In this document: one piece after another, positions 7,634 to 16,637 of the stretch
How positions within the stretch are numbered: the stretch's first letter is position 1
Layout: every line of letters begins with the position of its first letter
Origin: Sphingobacterium chuzhouense
Lineage (GTDB): Bacteria; Bacteroidota; Bacteroidia; Sphingobacteriales; Sphingobacteriaceae
Reading direction: 5' to 3'
Assembly (NCBI RefSeq): GCF_014692525.1
Contig: NZ_JACNYL010000003.1
Coordinates: 868,001-932,000 of the forward strand
DNA length: 64,000 bases
Translations under genes and position numbers: made by a program
The notes under the pieces: generated by a model
Seen by the model: only the letters and a program-made list of their open reading frames with translations
Told to the model about the DNA's origin: nothing
Databases searched by the model: none

Positions 7634-8313
7634 TGGAAACGAACTTAAAAAATACACTTATCCTCGCAGGATGTTATCTCCTACTCTTTGCACTCGGAGA
7701 GTTCTTGTATCACGTTCTTAAAGTAAAAGTCGAGTTGACAAGAAAGTTTGTGCATCTTGGCACTGGACTGCTGGCCTTACTTTTCCCTGTACTACTGGAC
7801 AACCATTGGTGGGTACTGTTATTATGTGCTTCATTTGCGGTCATATTGATCTGTTCGCTACGCTTCCATTTGCTGAAATCTATCAACGCAATCGACCGCA
7901 AATCAGTAGGTAGCCTAGCTTATCCAGTAGCCGTTTATGGTTGTTACCTTGCATACAGCCATCAAGGCTATCAATATATTTATTATTATCTTCCCATCAT
8001 GATACTCGCTATTAGCGATCCTTTGGCGGCATTATGCGGTAAAAAATGGCCGTGGGGTTCTTATCGAATAGCTGGAGCTACGAAAACCGCAACAGGATCC
8101 CTAGCCTTCTTTATCAGTGCGTTTTTGATTGCTATCATCAGTTGGCGATACCTGTATTTATCGGAGATGAATACGAGTAAAGTGCTCGCTTTCGCATTCA
8201 TCGCATTATGGTCTACTATCGCCGAGGCCGTCAGCCGGGACGGCTACGATAACGTTTCGATTCCGTTTACAGTCATAGCGAGTATGTTATTGACACAATC
8301 ATGGATAATCTAA
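7633..8313 (+). CDS. Phytol/dolichol kinase-like CTP-dependent prenol kinase family protein
   Basis: 226 residues, about seven membrane segments. The start codon shares its A with the stop of the BtaA-like gene (TAATG), indicating coupled translation. The sequence ELTRKFVHLGTG (about 33-44) and ISDPLAALCGKKWP (about 121-134), followed by KTATGSLAFF, are the conserved landmarks of the SEC59/VTE5/VTE6 group, distant relatives of CdsA that phosphorylate dolichol, phytol, farnesol or phytyl phosphate with CTP. Here it could phosphorylate a prenyl or fatty alcohol, or raise a monophosphate to a diphosphate for the UbiA-like enzyme. The substrate is inference; the family assignment rests on these motifs and topology. 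Confidence 0.75.
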   Translation: METNLKNTLILAGCYLLLFALGEFLYHVLKVKVELTRKFVHLGTGLLALLFPVLLDNHWWVLLLCASFAVILICSLRFHLLKSINAIDRKSVGSLAYPVAVYGCYLAYSHQGYQYIYYYLPIMILAISDPLAALCGKKWPWGSYRIAGATKTATGSLAFFISAFLIAIISWRYLYLSEMNTSKVLAFAFIALWSTIAEAVSRDGYDNVSIPFTVIASMLLTQSWII

Positions 8314-9281
8314 TGATCACCGAAATCTATATCAAAGAACAATCCGACGCATTTGCCCAAATAAATGTATCGCAGGGGAATGAACGTATGCCCACGGATC
8401 ATTACTATGCAGGCATCGCGGTAAAACAGCAAGGTGTTTATCTCGCAAAAGCCGTTTTGTACATCAATAAGGGTATTTCATATAAAGATAGAAATGTTGG
8501 GCTGGTGGGTGCATACAAGGCACAGGAAAACGAGGAGGCGGTACGGCAACTGTTTCATACCATCGAAAAACAAGCTAAAGAACAGGGCGTAGATTTCCTC
8601 ATCGGTCCGATGAACGGTTCAACTTGGGAAAACTACCGCTTTCATAATCATCCCGAAAAACCCTTGTTCTTTATGGAGATGAAACACGAACCTTACTATG
8701 CCAAACAGTGGAAATCAATAGGCTTCGAGCCGATAGCACACTATTATTCGGCCATAGCCACCGTTGTTCCACGACGAAATGAAAAAATCGACCAGTTAAA
8801 AAGCAGGTTGCTTCGTGATGGGGTTATCATCCGGGGATTAGATCGGGACAATTACGTGGCGGATTTAAAAAAACTATACCCGTTTTTACACGACTCTTTT
8901 AAACACAACTTTCTGTACAGCCCGATCAGCGAATCGTCTTTTTTAGAAAAATACCTACCGTTGCAATCTGTATTGAAACCCGAGTTTGTCCAAATTGCGG
9001 AACATGGGGGTGAGATCGTCGGTGTTCTGCTGGGCACAGATGATCTTTTAAACCCAGCTGGCAAAACTTTAATCATCAAAACACTTGCCCGCAGTCCAAA
9101 ACGACTATATCGGGGTCTAGGATTAGTATTAGTTGACGAATTTTATCAAAAAGCTGTAACCAAAGAATATCAGCAGATTATTTATGCTTTGATGATTGAT
9201 GAAGGAGACGCAACTCCCCTATCCGATCAGTACAATGGACACCTATTAAAAACCTACACGCTCTATGGAAAATCCATTTAA
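8313..9281 (+). CDS. GNAT-fold acyltransferase-like protein
   Basis: 322 residues from the ATG at 8313, whose A overlaps the preceding TAA (TAATG). An in-frame ATG at 8301 would add four residues. The protein is soluble-looking and begins MITEIYIKEQSDAF. Segments such as GLVGAYKAQENEEAVRQLF, IGPMNGSTWENYRF and the C-terminal SPKRLYRGLGLVLVDEFYQ (acetyl-CoA-loop-like) are reminiscent of GNAT-family N-acyltransferases. No residue can be named as catalytic. It overlaps the start of the AMP-ligase gene by 17 bases, so the two are probably made together and may act in sequence, with activation of an acid by the ligase and transfer to an amine by this protein. That pairing is inference. Confidence 0.55.
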   Translation: MITEIYIKEQSDAFAQINVSQGNERMPTDHYYAGIAVKQQGVYLAKAVLYINKGISYKDRNVGLVGAYKAQENEEAVRQLFHTIEKQAKEQGVDFLIGPMNGSTWENYRFHNHPEKPLFFMEMKHEPYYAKQWKSIGFEPIAHYYSAIATVVPRRNEKIDQLKSRLLRDGVIIRGLDRDNYVADLKKLYPFLHDSFKHNFLYSPISESSFLEKYLPLQSVLKPEFVQIAEHGGEIVGVLLGTDDLLNPAGKTLIIKTLARSPKRLYRGLGLVLVDEFYQKAVTKEYQQIIYALMIDEGDATPLSDQYNGHLLKTYTLYGKSI

Positions 9282-10785
9282 CATCGCTGGTCTGTTTATG
9301 CATAACGCCGAAAAGTATCCTGACAAAACCGCTATCTGGGATAAAAACGGTGATAAAATTACTTTTTCAGAACTCGCACAGCATGTTCGGCTAACGGCAA
9401 ACTACTTCAGACAAAAAGGGATACGAAGAGGTGACCGAGTTTTACTGTTTGTACCGATGGGCATTGATCTCTACCGAAATGTGTTGGCGCTGTTCTATCT
9501 GGGAGCAACCGTCGTCTTTGTCGATCAATGGAGCAAGATAGACCGTCTGGATACATGCTGCCAAATCGCGGATTGCAAAGCGTTCGTGGGTAGTTGGAAA
9601 GCCCATGTACTGCGTTTCCTTTCTAAAGGCATCCGGCAGATTCCGATTAAGTTAGGATTGTCTTATTCTGGAGATGGAAATGAACAAATGTGTCAGACAC
9701 TGTTGGAAGACGCAGCACTAATTACGTTTACGACAGGCAGTACCGGAACGCCAAAAGCAGCACTGCGGACACATGGCTTTTTATACGAACAGTTTAAAGC
9801 ACTGGAGGAGGAGATCCAAGCTAAGCCGTCGGATGTGGACATGTCCGTCCTGCCCATTGTTTTGCTTATCAATCTTGCCGTGGGATCGACTTCCGTGATT
9901 GCTGACTTCAACCCATCGAAACCTACGAAGATCCAGCCGCGAAAAATAGCAAAACAGTTGCGGGACTATCGGGTTACAAGACTGGTAGCTTCCCCCTATT
10001 TTATCAAACGCATTGCCGAACATGTTTCCGAACACAAAATTTCATTGCCGGAATTGAACGATATCTTTACCGGAGGCGCGCCTGTATTTTTAAAAGAAGC
10101 GAAACTATACAACAAGGCATTCCGGGATAAAAATGTACAAGTTCTCTACGGTTCCACGGAAGCGGAGCCTATTAGCTCCATAACCGCAGCTGAATTGGCG
10201 TCCGAAACACATACATTCAACCTAAAACAAGGCTTACCAGTGGGGTGTATTTTTCATAAAGCGCAAGTAAAGATTATTCCTATTACAGATAAGCCTCTTT
10301 TCGATATTTCTTCGGAGACGTTTGCGCGTATGCAACAGCCAGAAGGTGTATGGGGTGAAATCGTTGTTTCCGGTCCCCATGTGCTCACCCAATATTATGA
10401 AAATGAACAAGCTCTTCGGGTTAATAAGATCTTGATTGACGGTATCTATTGGCACCGAACGGGCGACAGTGGTTATATCCGGGACGAACGCTTATTCCTC
10501 ACGGGGAGGTGCAATACGCTCATCCCGCAAGGAGAAGATTGGCTCTCTACTTTTGTTTTTGAAAACTTCGTGCAGTCTATCAACGGCGTGGAAATGGGAA
10601 CGATTCTTTCCGACGGCAACGATATAAGGGTATTTATCGAATTAACCGAAGAAACCCCATCAACGAAGGAACATGTCCTAGCTGAGCTTCAACAACTGCC
10701 ATTTAAGATAGCAACCGTAAAATTCCAGCAGCTGCCCAGAGATCCCCGCCACCATTCCAAGATTGAGTACGGCAAGTTAATCTAG
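9265..10785 (+). CDS. AMP-binding acid ligase (OleC-like/acyl-CoA synthetase superfamily)
   Basis: 506 residues. It has the adenylate-forming signature TFTTGSTGTPKAALRTHG (about 153-170), YGSTEAEP (about 296) and the hinge/ribose region HRTGDSGYIRDERLFLTGR (about 395-412). The C-terminus carries LPRDPRHHSKIEYGKLI, whose DPRHxxKI pattern resembles the OleC beta-lactone synthetases and related ligases more than housekeeping FadD. Such enzymes activate a carboxylate with ATP, then form a thioester, amide or, in OleC, a lactone. It overlaps the GNAT-like gene and ends the operon. Its last bases overlap the end of the convergent efflux ATPase gene by 4. A separate long-chain acyl-CoA synthetase is present at 51429, which argues that this one has a special substrate. 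Confidence 0.82.
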   Translation: MENPFNIAGLFMHNAEKYPDKTAIWDKNGDKITFSELAQHVRLTANYFRQKGIRRGDRVLLFVPMGIDLYRNVLALFYLGATVVFVDQWSKIDRLDTCCQIADCKAFVGSWKAHVLRFLSKGIRQIPIKLGLSYSGDGNEQMCQTLLEDAALITFTTGSTGTPKAALRTHGFLYEQFKALEEEIQAKPSDVDMSVLPIVLLINLAVGSTSVIADFNPSKPTKIQPRKIAKQLRDYRVTRLVASPYFIKRIAEHVSEHKISLPELNDIFTGGAPVFLKEAKLYNKAFRDKNVQVLYGSTEAEPISSITAAELASETHTFNLKQGLPVGCIFHKAQVKIIPITDKPLFDISSETFARMQQPEGVWGEIVVSGPHVLTQYYENEQALRVNKILIDGIYWHRTGDSGYIRDERLFLTGRCNTLIPQGEDWLSTFVFENFVQSINGVEMGTILSDGNDIRVFIELTEETPSTKEHVLAELQQLPFKIATVKFQQLPRDPRHHSKIEYGKLI

Positions 10786-12824
10786 AATGTCATCCGCTGT
10801 ATTCTTATGGCATTCAAGATCGCCAACAATGCTACACCTACATCGGCAAAAACAGCTTCCCACATGGTCGCTAATCCTCCTGCTCCGAGAATGAGTACAA
10901 TGGCTTTGACACCGAAAGCTAATCCGATATTTTGCCATACAATTTTCTTTGTCTGCTTGCCGATATGAATTGCCATCGGGATCTTGCTCGGTTTGTCGTC
11001 TTGGATGACCACGTCTGCCGTTTCGATAGTAGCATCGCTTCCCAGTCCACCCATCGCTATTCCCACATCACTCAATGCCACGACAGGCGCATCATTCACG
11101 CCATCGCCGACAAAAGCAACACTTTCACCTTTGGCTTTGATCTCTTTTATCTTATTTACTTTATCTTCCGGCAATAGATCTCCAAACGCATTCGGAATGC
11201 CCAAAGTTTTGGCCACATGGTCTACAACGGTGTGCTTATCACCACTCAACATGGTTGACTTTACACCAAGAGATTTCAACTTATCAATTGTCAATTGAGC
11301 ATCCGCTTTGATATTGTCTGCAATCGTCATATACCCCACGAATTTGTGGTCATAGGCAACGGCAATCGCCGTATAGACAATACGGTCGAGATCTAAATTA
11401 TATTCGATCCCAAATTTATCCATCAGTTTGAAATTACCGACCAACAGCTCTTTTCCATGAATGGTAGCTTTCAGTCCATGGCCTGCAATTTCTTCTGTAT
11501 GGACAAGCTCGATGGAATGATCTACGTCTCCGACATAATGATGAATTGCCGTAGCAACGGGATGTGTACTCTGACTTTCCAGAACATTAACCATTTGAAG
11601 CATTTCATCTTTATCAAATTCCGCATTAAAATTAACCTCCTGTACGTTAAAAACGCCCTCGGTCATTGTTCCGGTCTTATCCATGACTACATTTTGGATA
11701 CGGGCAAGGGTATCTAAAAAATTACTCCCTTTTATCAGAATACCATTTCTACTAGCTGCTCCAATACCACCAAAATAACCCAATGGGATAGAAATGACCA
11801 AAGCACAGGGGCAGGAAATAACGAGGAATACCAAGGCCCTATACAGCCAGTCGGTAAATACGTAGTCTGCAACAAACAATGCAGGTAAAAACGTAATTCC
11901 GATGGCGAGGAACACCACAATGGGTGTGTATATTTTAGCAAACTTTCGTATAAACAATTCTGTCGGCGCTTTCTGGGAGGATGCGTTTTGTACCAAAGCC
12001 AATATCTTACTCAATTTGCTATCGGTGTAAGCTGTTGTTACCTTTACTTGTGATACGGTATGGAGATTGATCATACCTGCCAAAACCGTTTCGCCTTTAT
12101 TTTTCGTATCGGGTCTACTTTCTCCCGTTAATGCTGATGTATTGAACGATGCCGAGTCTGATAATAATTCACCATCCAAGCCGAGTTTTTCTCCCGGCTT
12201 CAGCTGTATGATCGCTCCAATGTCTACGGCTTCCGCCTTTATGGTTTGTGGTTCATTGTTTCTTAAGATAGTTACTTCATCAGGTCGTTGGTCAAGCAGG
12301 GATTTGATGTTTGACTTTGCTTTCGAAACCGCCATCGTCTGGAATACTTCACCAACACTATAAAATAACATAACGGCAACACCTTCTGGATATTCGCCAA
12401 TGGCAAATGCACCGACCGTGGCAATACCCATGAGAAAAAATTCCGAGAATACATCGCCCTTACCCATACTCTCCACGGCTTCTTTGAGCACGGGCAGACC
12501 AACTGGAATATAAGCAACCACATACCAGATGCCCCTTACCCAACCTGTAAACCAGGTTTGGGGGAACACATGATCCATAGCAATACCTGCAAGCAACAAC
12601 ACGAGGGAAATAACAGCAGGCATAAATAGCTTGAAAATGCTGCCTTCCATGTCGGAATGTTCGTGTCCATGATCATGATCATGTTCTTCGTGACGATGCT
12701 TTTTTGTACTGCAACAACCATCTTCTTCTATAAAGTTTGCTGCGTCTGCTTTGGTATATATTTTTTCTTCTGCTGTACAACAAAGCTGCTTGCCTTCCGC
12801 ATCGTATGTATGTTGGTGTGCCAT
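10782..12824 (-). CDS. Heavy-metal P1B-type ATPase (Zn/Cd/Pb efflux, ZntA/CadA-like)
   Basis: 680 residues from the ATG at 12824, which has AAAGGA just upstream; a TTG at 12857 would add 11 residues. P1B ATPases pump metal ions out of the cytoplasm. Visible landmarks are the membrane CPC at about 338-340, the phosphorylated Asp in MDKTGTMT at about 382, the THPVATAI His-Pro motif and GDGVNDAPVVALSDVG. A metal-binding HMA domain at the N-terminus is missing; in its place are two Cys-Cys pairs (about 15-16 and 37-38) and a His-rich run (about 43-56), a common variant in Bacteroidota Zn/Cd pumps. It converges on the lipid cluster and looks unrelated to it. Specificity for Zn, Cd or Pb follows from the CPC motif and is not proven. 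Confidence 0.92.
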   Translation of the reverse strand: MAHQHTYDAEGKQLCCTAEEKIYTKADAANFIEEDGCCSTKKHRHEEHDHDHGHEHSDMEGSIFKLFMPAVISLVLLLAGIAMDHVFPQTWFTGWVRGIWYVVAYIPVGLPVLKEAVESMGKGDVFSEFFLMGIATVGAFAIGEYPEGVAVMLFYSVGEVFQTMAVSKAKSNIKSLLDQRPDEVTILRNNEPQTIKAEAVDIGAIIQLKPGEKLGLDGELLSDSASFNTSALTGESRPDTKNKGETVLAGMINLHTVSQVKVTTAYTDSKLSKILALVQNASSQKAPTELFIRKFAKIYTPIVVFLAIGITFLPALFVADYVFTDWLYRALVFLVISCPCALVISIPLGYFGGIGAASRNGILIKGSNFLDTLARIQNVVMDKTGTMTEGVFNVQEVNFNAEFDKDEMLQMVNVLESQSTHPVATAIHHYVGDVDHSIELVHTEEIAGHGLKATIHGKELLVGNFKLMDKFGIEYNLDLDRIVYTAIAVAYDHKFVGYMTIADNIKADAQLTIDKLKSLGVKSTMLSGDKHTVVDHVAKTLGIPNAFGDLLPEDKVNKIKEIKAKGESVAFVGDGVNDAPVVALSDVGIAMGGLGSDATIETADVVIQDDKPSKIPMAIHIGKQTKKIVWQNIGLAFGVKAIVLILGAGGLATMWEAVFADVGVALLAILNAIRIQRMTF

Positions 12825-13053
12825 TTTATCCTTTACGCTATCTATCTGAGACGTCAATATAACAACTTCACGTAAAGTTCCATAAAATAACGCTGTAAAT
12901 CAAATATCCTTCCTATCATAACTTCTCCTTGCTTAACACGTTAACTTTTGTTAAAAGGCAAAAAAGAACCAAAGATTATTATATCTTTAGTACGAAAAGA
13001 AACGACTAACTGTCCAACATTACTAAATATGAAGCTACTGAACATATTGACCT

Positions 13054-15849
13054 ATGCTACGAAAAATTGTCCCTTTTTCTAAAAACGTCTATTCCCAAAG
13101 TCCGTCAAAAACCTGCGTCACGCTTTCAACTCAACTTATCACTGTACCTATTATTGTAAACGTTTTATTGATAATAATCGGGTGTTTGGGATGGTCCGCG
13201 ACGCTTTATGCACAAACAGGTACTATCAACGGGATTATAGTAGATGCCGGCGACGAGCCTCTTGCCAAAGCTACTGTTAGCATTGTGCGCGCCACAGACT
13301 CTACAGTTCTTAGTTATACCCTATCAGACGACCGCGGTCGGTTTGACCTTGTACGCATTCCGGCAAGGTCCGAACTGTTGCTTTACATTACGCATATCAA
13401 TAGTGAGCCGTATCGTCAAAAGGTTACGCTTGAACCGAAGGAAAAACGTAATCTAGATACCATCCGAATGGCAGGGCAACAGCTGGACGAGGTGGTAGTT
13501 AACCACGTTGCCCCAATCCGCATGAACGGAGACACACTAGAGTATAAGGCAGATTATTTCAAGACGCGTCCGAATGCCAATGTGGAAGAGTTACTGCAAT
13601 TGCTACCGGGATTACAAGTAAATGGGGATGGCACGATTTATTATCAAGGTCGGCAGGTTTCGGGCATACGTGTTAACAACAAGGATTTTTTTGCACAGGA
13701 TATCACCCTAGCAACGCGAAATCTGGATGCCTCATTAGTGGATGTTGTACAGGTTATCAAAGACAAAGGTGAATCCAAGAGAGAGATATTGGACGATACA
13801 GATTTACCTATTGTGATCAATCTTAAGACGAAGAAGGAGTTTGTGAAGGCTGACTTTGGCAAATTCTACGGTAGCGGTGGTACGCGTGAGCGCTACGAAG
13901 CCGGAGCACTCGTTAACACCTTCCGCGATACGTTACAAATCAGTTTTATTGGTTATGGAAATAATATCAGCCGACAAGGGTTTGATTATAGCGAGCTCAG
14001 GCAGTACGGCGGGATGGCTCGGGCAGAGGCCGGAGGCACATCCTATTATAGTTACGGTGGATTACAACATAAGATATCACTCGGAATCAATGCGAATTAT
14101 GATATCGGCAAAAAACTAAAAACTAACCTCATGTATACCTTTGAGAAACAAGATGACATTACCGAAAGTAACGGAAACAGCACCAGCTTTTATGATGCAA
14201 TCACGGAGTTTTCCGCGAATCAGAACAGTGGAACATACATCAATAATTCCCATAAAATCCGTACTTTTATCCGCTACCGGCCTGATACAACCTCCATGGT
14301 CTCGTTAGACGGAACCATAGATTTTCGCCAAAATACCAACGATTCCTGGTATACTGTAAACACCATACGGGAGTCTTCCAATCCCGTGCAGGACGGTGAG
14401 AGTGAAAGTGGCTCCAAGACTCACCGCACGAACTTCCGCTATAACCTCTATGGAGAAAAAAAACTCCGACATGCTAACATTTTACTCTCTTTCCGACAGA
14501 CGGGAAACAGGCAACAATCAACCAACAGGAATCATAACAATTCTTGGAACCACTATTATCTGTTTAACGACAGTACGGTAGACCAATCTACCCTACGCTA
14601 CAGTAATGGCAATACCACTGACATCAATAATCATGTTAACATACAGATACCGGTGCGAAAACAAATCAATTGGGACTGGTATGCGCGTTACAACTGGCAG
14701 CAAAACCAAAATCTGGAGGACATTAACAACCGTATCAACGTAGATGAATATACCAATCGTAATGATGTGGCTAACAATAAACAGGGTACATTTGATTTTA
14801 CTTATGTGGGAACCAAACTAAATGCAAGTATCTTTAATAAGAAAGTAAAACTCTCTGCAGGTACCGAGTGGCTGTCGTTAGGACGTACATATCATTACTA
14901 TGATCAGACAGCCGATCTAAAGGATCGCCATTATTACTGGTTACCCAACGCTTCCGTAACCTATGCGGGTATCACAGCTTCCTATAATAAGAGCGTTCAG
15001 TTGCCCGGCTTTTATGCTATCGTCGCCGTGAACTCGAATCTCTACCCAACTTCTATTACCTTAGCCAGCCCCTATTTCGATAACCAAATGGAGCAAAGTA
15101 TGCAGCTCCGTTACCAAAAGAACTTCAGCAAGATCAACCTAAGTTTTAGCAGTTCGATTAGTTATTCCAGGTATGACAACAGCATAGGATATCAGCGTAC
15201 CTATGATATCGAAAACTCCCAATCGACCAACGGTCAATACCAAACCGCTGGTAATGATCAAATTTACATGTACGGACATCTCAGTAAACGCTTCGCTACG
15301 AAGAAAGATTGGCAAATTTCGATGAATCTCAACGGTTATAGTTCTATATCGTCATCTTATAGCATGGTCAACGGCGAAGAAAACAGGGGCAACCGCGGCT
15401 ATGGCAATATCCAGAGTACCATCAATCTATCTTATAAAAACAATATTATACTTATCCCGACATACTCGATTGGCATCAGCGGTACCCGCTATGCGTGGCC
15501 TTCGGAAAACTTCCGCGACATCTCTAATATAAGACATAGCATCGGGACGGGTTTCCGTGTCGATAACTTGGCTAAATTCCGTCTGGAAACTTCTTACACG
15601 CTCCAAAACCAACCACAAAGCTTGCGAAAGGATCGTACCAATCTGCATGTAGTTAATGCCTCGCTATACTACCCCCTCTTGCAACGAAAAGGCGAATTGA
15701 AATTCACTGCCTTCGATATTTTGAACCAAAACCAAAATGTCAATTTAGGCAGTTCCGGTAATGCGAACTACTACAGTGAGCAGCTGACCTTAAGACAGTA
15801 TTTTATGTTAGGGTTAGTATTCAAATTTCTGACTACGCCAAGTAAATAG
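13054..15849 (+). CDS. Outer-membrane beta-barrel protein with carboxypeptidase-like regulatory domain
   Basis: 931 residues. A long N-terminal export segment ends near LYAQTG (about 54). A carboxypeptidase-regulatory-like beta-sandwich follows (GTINGIIVDAGDEPLAKATVSIV, with GRFDL, about 56-140), and then a plug-like region (LLQLLPGLQVNGDGTIYYQGRQV). The remaining 650 residues are Asn/Tyr/Ser-rich beta-barrel, ending in the hydrophobic LGLVFKFLTTPSK. This is the TonB-receptor-like group without a SusD partner that is common in Bacteroidota; it could carry a ligand across the outer membrane or be a surface protein. There is no neighbour that indicates a substrate. A terminator hairpin lies 23 bases after the stop. 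An upstream ATG at 13029 is out of frame. Confidence 0.8.
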   Translation: MLRKIVPFSKNVYSQSPSKTCVTLSTQLITVPIIVNVLLIIIGCLGWSATLYAQTGTINGIIVDAGDEPLAKATVSIVRATDSTVLSYTLSDDRGRFDLVRIPARSELLLYITHINSEPYRQKVTLEPKEKRNLDTIRMAGQQLDEVVVNHVAPIRMNGDTLEYKADYFKTRPNANVEELLQLLPGLQVNGDGTIYYQGRQVSGIRVNNKDFFAQDITLATRNLDASLVDVVQVIKDKGESKREILDDTDLPIVINLKTKKEFVKADFGKFYGSGGTRERYEAGALVNTFRDTLQISFIGYGNNISRQGFDYSELRQYGGMARAEAGGTSYYSYGGLQHKISLGINANYDIGKKLKTNLMYTFEKQDDITESNGNSTSFYDAITEFSANQNSGTYINNSHKIRTFIRYRPDTTSMVSLDGTIDFRQNTNDSWYTVNTIRESSNPVQDGESESGSKTHRTNFRYNLYGEKKLRHANILLSFRQTGNRQQSTNRNHNNSWNHYYLFNDSTVDQSTLRYSNGNTTDINNHVNIQIPVRKQINWDWYARYNWQQNQNLEDINNRINVDEYTNRNDVANNKQGTFDFTYVGTKLNASIFNKKVKLSAGTEWLSLGRTYHYYDQTADLKDRHYYWLPNASVTYAGITASYNKSVQLPGFYAIVAVNSNLYPTSITLASPYFDNQMEQSMQLRYQKNFSKINLSFSSSISYSRYDNSIGYQRTYDIENSQSTNGQYQTAGNDQIYMYGHLSKRFATKKDWQISMNLNGYSSISSSYSMVNGEENRGNRGYGNIQSTINLSYKNNIILIPTYSIGISGTRYAWPSENFRDISNIRHSIGTGFRVDNLAKFRLETSYTLQNQPQSLRKDRTNLHVVNASLYYPLLQRKGELKFTAFDILNQNQNVNLGSSGNANYYSEQLTLRQYFMLGLVFKFLTTPSK

Positions 15850-15872
15850 AATCTCTTAGTTATTATAAAAAT

Positions 15873-15909
15873 AAAAAAGCCGTTTTTCTTATCGAAAAAC
15901 AGCTTTTTT
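15873..15909. terminator. Bidirectional rho-independent terminator
   Basis: The stem runs AAAAAAGC/GCTTTTTT with a GTTTTTC/GAAAAAC continuation and a TTATC loop, with one mismatched pair. It closes the barrel-protein gene on the plus strand and the tRNA-Asn on the minus strand. A nearly identical copy lies at 16235-16271. Confidence 0.8.
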
Positions 15910-15914
15910 ATTTG

Positions 15915-15988
15915 CTCCTGAAGCTGGGCTCGAACCAGCGACCCTCTGATTAACAGTCAGATGCTCTAACCTGCTGAGCTATTCAGGA
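15915..15988 (-). tRNA. tRNA-Asn (anticodon GTT), copy 1
   Basis: Read on the minus strand, the 74 bases fold as a cloverleaf: acceptor TCCTGAA/TTCAGGA with discriminator G, a D-arm with AGCTCAG...GGTTAGAGC, an anticodon loop CTGTTAA (GTT, Asn) and the T-arm GGTTCGAGCCC. No CCA is encoded. It has its own promoter (16035-16066) and the terminator at 15873-15909. It is almost identical to the copy at 16278 except in the acceptor stem. Confidence 0.95.
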
Positions 15989-16034
15989 ATTTTGTGCTCT
16001 AGAATGCAATTTGACCCGCTTTTCTAAAGTGATA

Positions 16035-16066
16035 CAAAGATAAAGTTTAGTTTTTAATATCCCAAA
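16035..16066 (-). promoter_or_regulatory. Promoter of tRNA-Asn copy 1
   Basis: On the minus strand TTTG (16066-16063) is followed, after 20 bases, by TATCTTTG (16042-16035), matching the Bacteroidota pattern TTTG-N17-20-TAnnTTTG. Transcription would begin about 40 bases before the mature tRNA end at 15988. Confidence 0.6.
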
Positions 16067-16234
16067 AATAATTTAATAAAATATGCCCCTTTTAAAGATC
16101 TGGTTATGGTTGACCTATTTTTCCTGAAGCACGCCAAATTCCATCAAAAATATCCCAGAACCAGTTTAACAGGAACGTGATAAACACATATTTTCACATT
16201 GTAAGTGCCATCAGCTAATCTTCGCTTAGAAAGC

Positions 16235-16271
16235 AAAAAAGCCGTTTTCCTTATCGAAAAACGGCTTTTTT
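16235..16271. terminator. Rho-independent terminator after tRNA-Asn copy 2
   Basis: A perfect stem AAAAAAGCCGTTTT/AAAACGGCTTTTTT with a short loop. It sits 6 bases beyond the 3' end of the tRNA at 16278-16351 in the leftward direction, and is a near-copy of the terminator at 15873-15909. Confidence 0.8.
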
Positions 16272-16277
16272 ATTGGG

Positions 16278-16351
16278 CTCCTCAGGCTGGGCTCGAACCA
16301 GCGACCCTCTGATTAACAGTCAGATGCTCTAACCTGCTGAGCTACTGAGGA
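16278..16351 (-). tRNA. tRNA-Asn (anticodon GTT), copy 2
   Basis: 74 bases on the minus strand with acceptor TCCTCAG/CTGAGGA, discriminator G, the same D-arm, GTT anticodon loop and T-arm as copy 1. The base-pair differences in the acceptor stem (A-T changed to C-G, A-T to G-C) are compensated on both sides, so both copies should be functional. Together with its terminator it forms a tandem duplicate of 15873-15988. I could not find an exact TAnnTTTG element immediately upstream. Confidence 0.95.
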
Positions 16352-16637
16352 ATTTATTTTTGTTTCTATCAAGCAACTTTAGAAGCCAATGTTCTTGATT
16401 AACGGGTGCAATATTAAACAATATTTTTAAATCCACAAACTCGTTTTGCTGCATATTTAAAGCAAAAACACAAACAATTTGTAAGTCAATACTTTAAATT
16501 TTCGATTCGAAAAAGCTTCAAGCTTTTCGCAGTAGCATATCCAATAAAATGATGGGGAAACGACAAAATATTGTTTTTTTTATAATAATTTCCTACTTTA
16601 ACTCCTTATGTAGCGGGGACGAAGAAAAATTAGTGTT

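Noticed and set aside
15915..16351. tRNA genes as attachment sites of an integrated element
   Set aside because: No integrase, no truncated tRNA 3' copy with different flanks and no change of gene style nearby; the duplicate is a whole functional unit.
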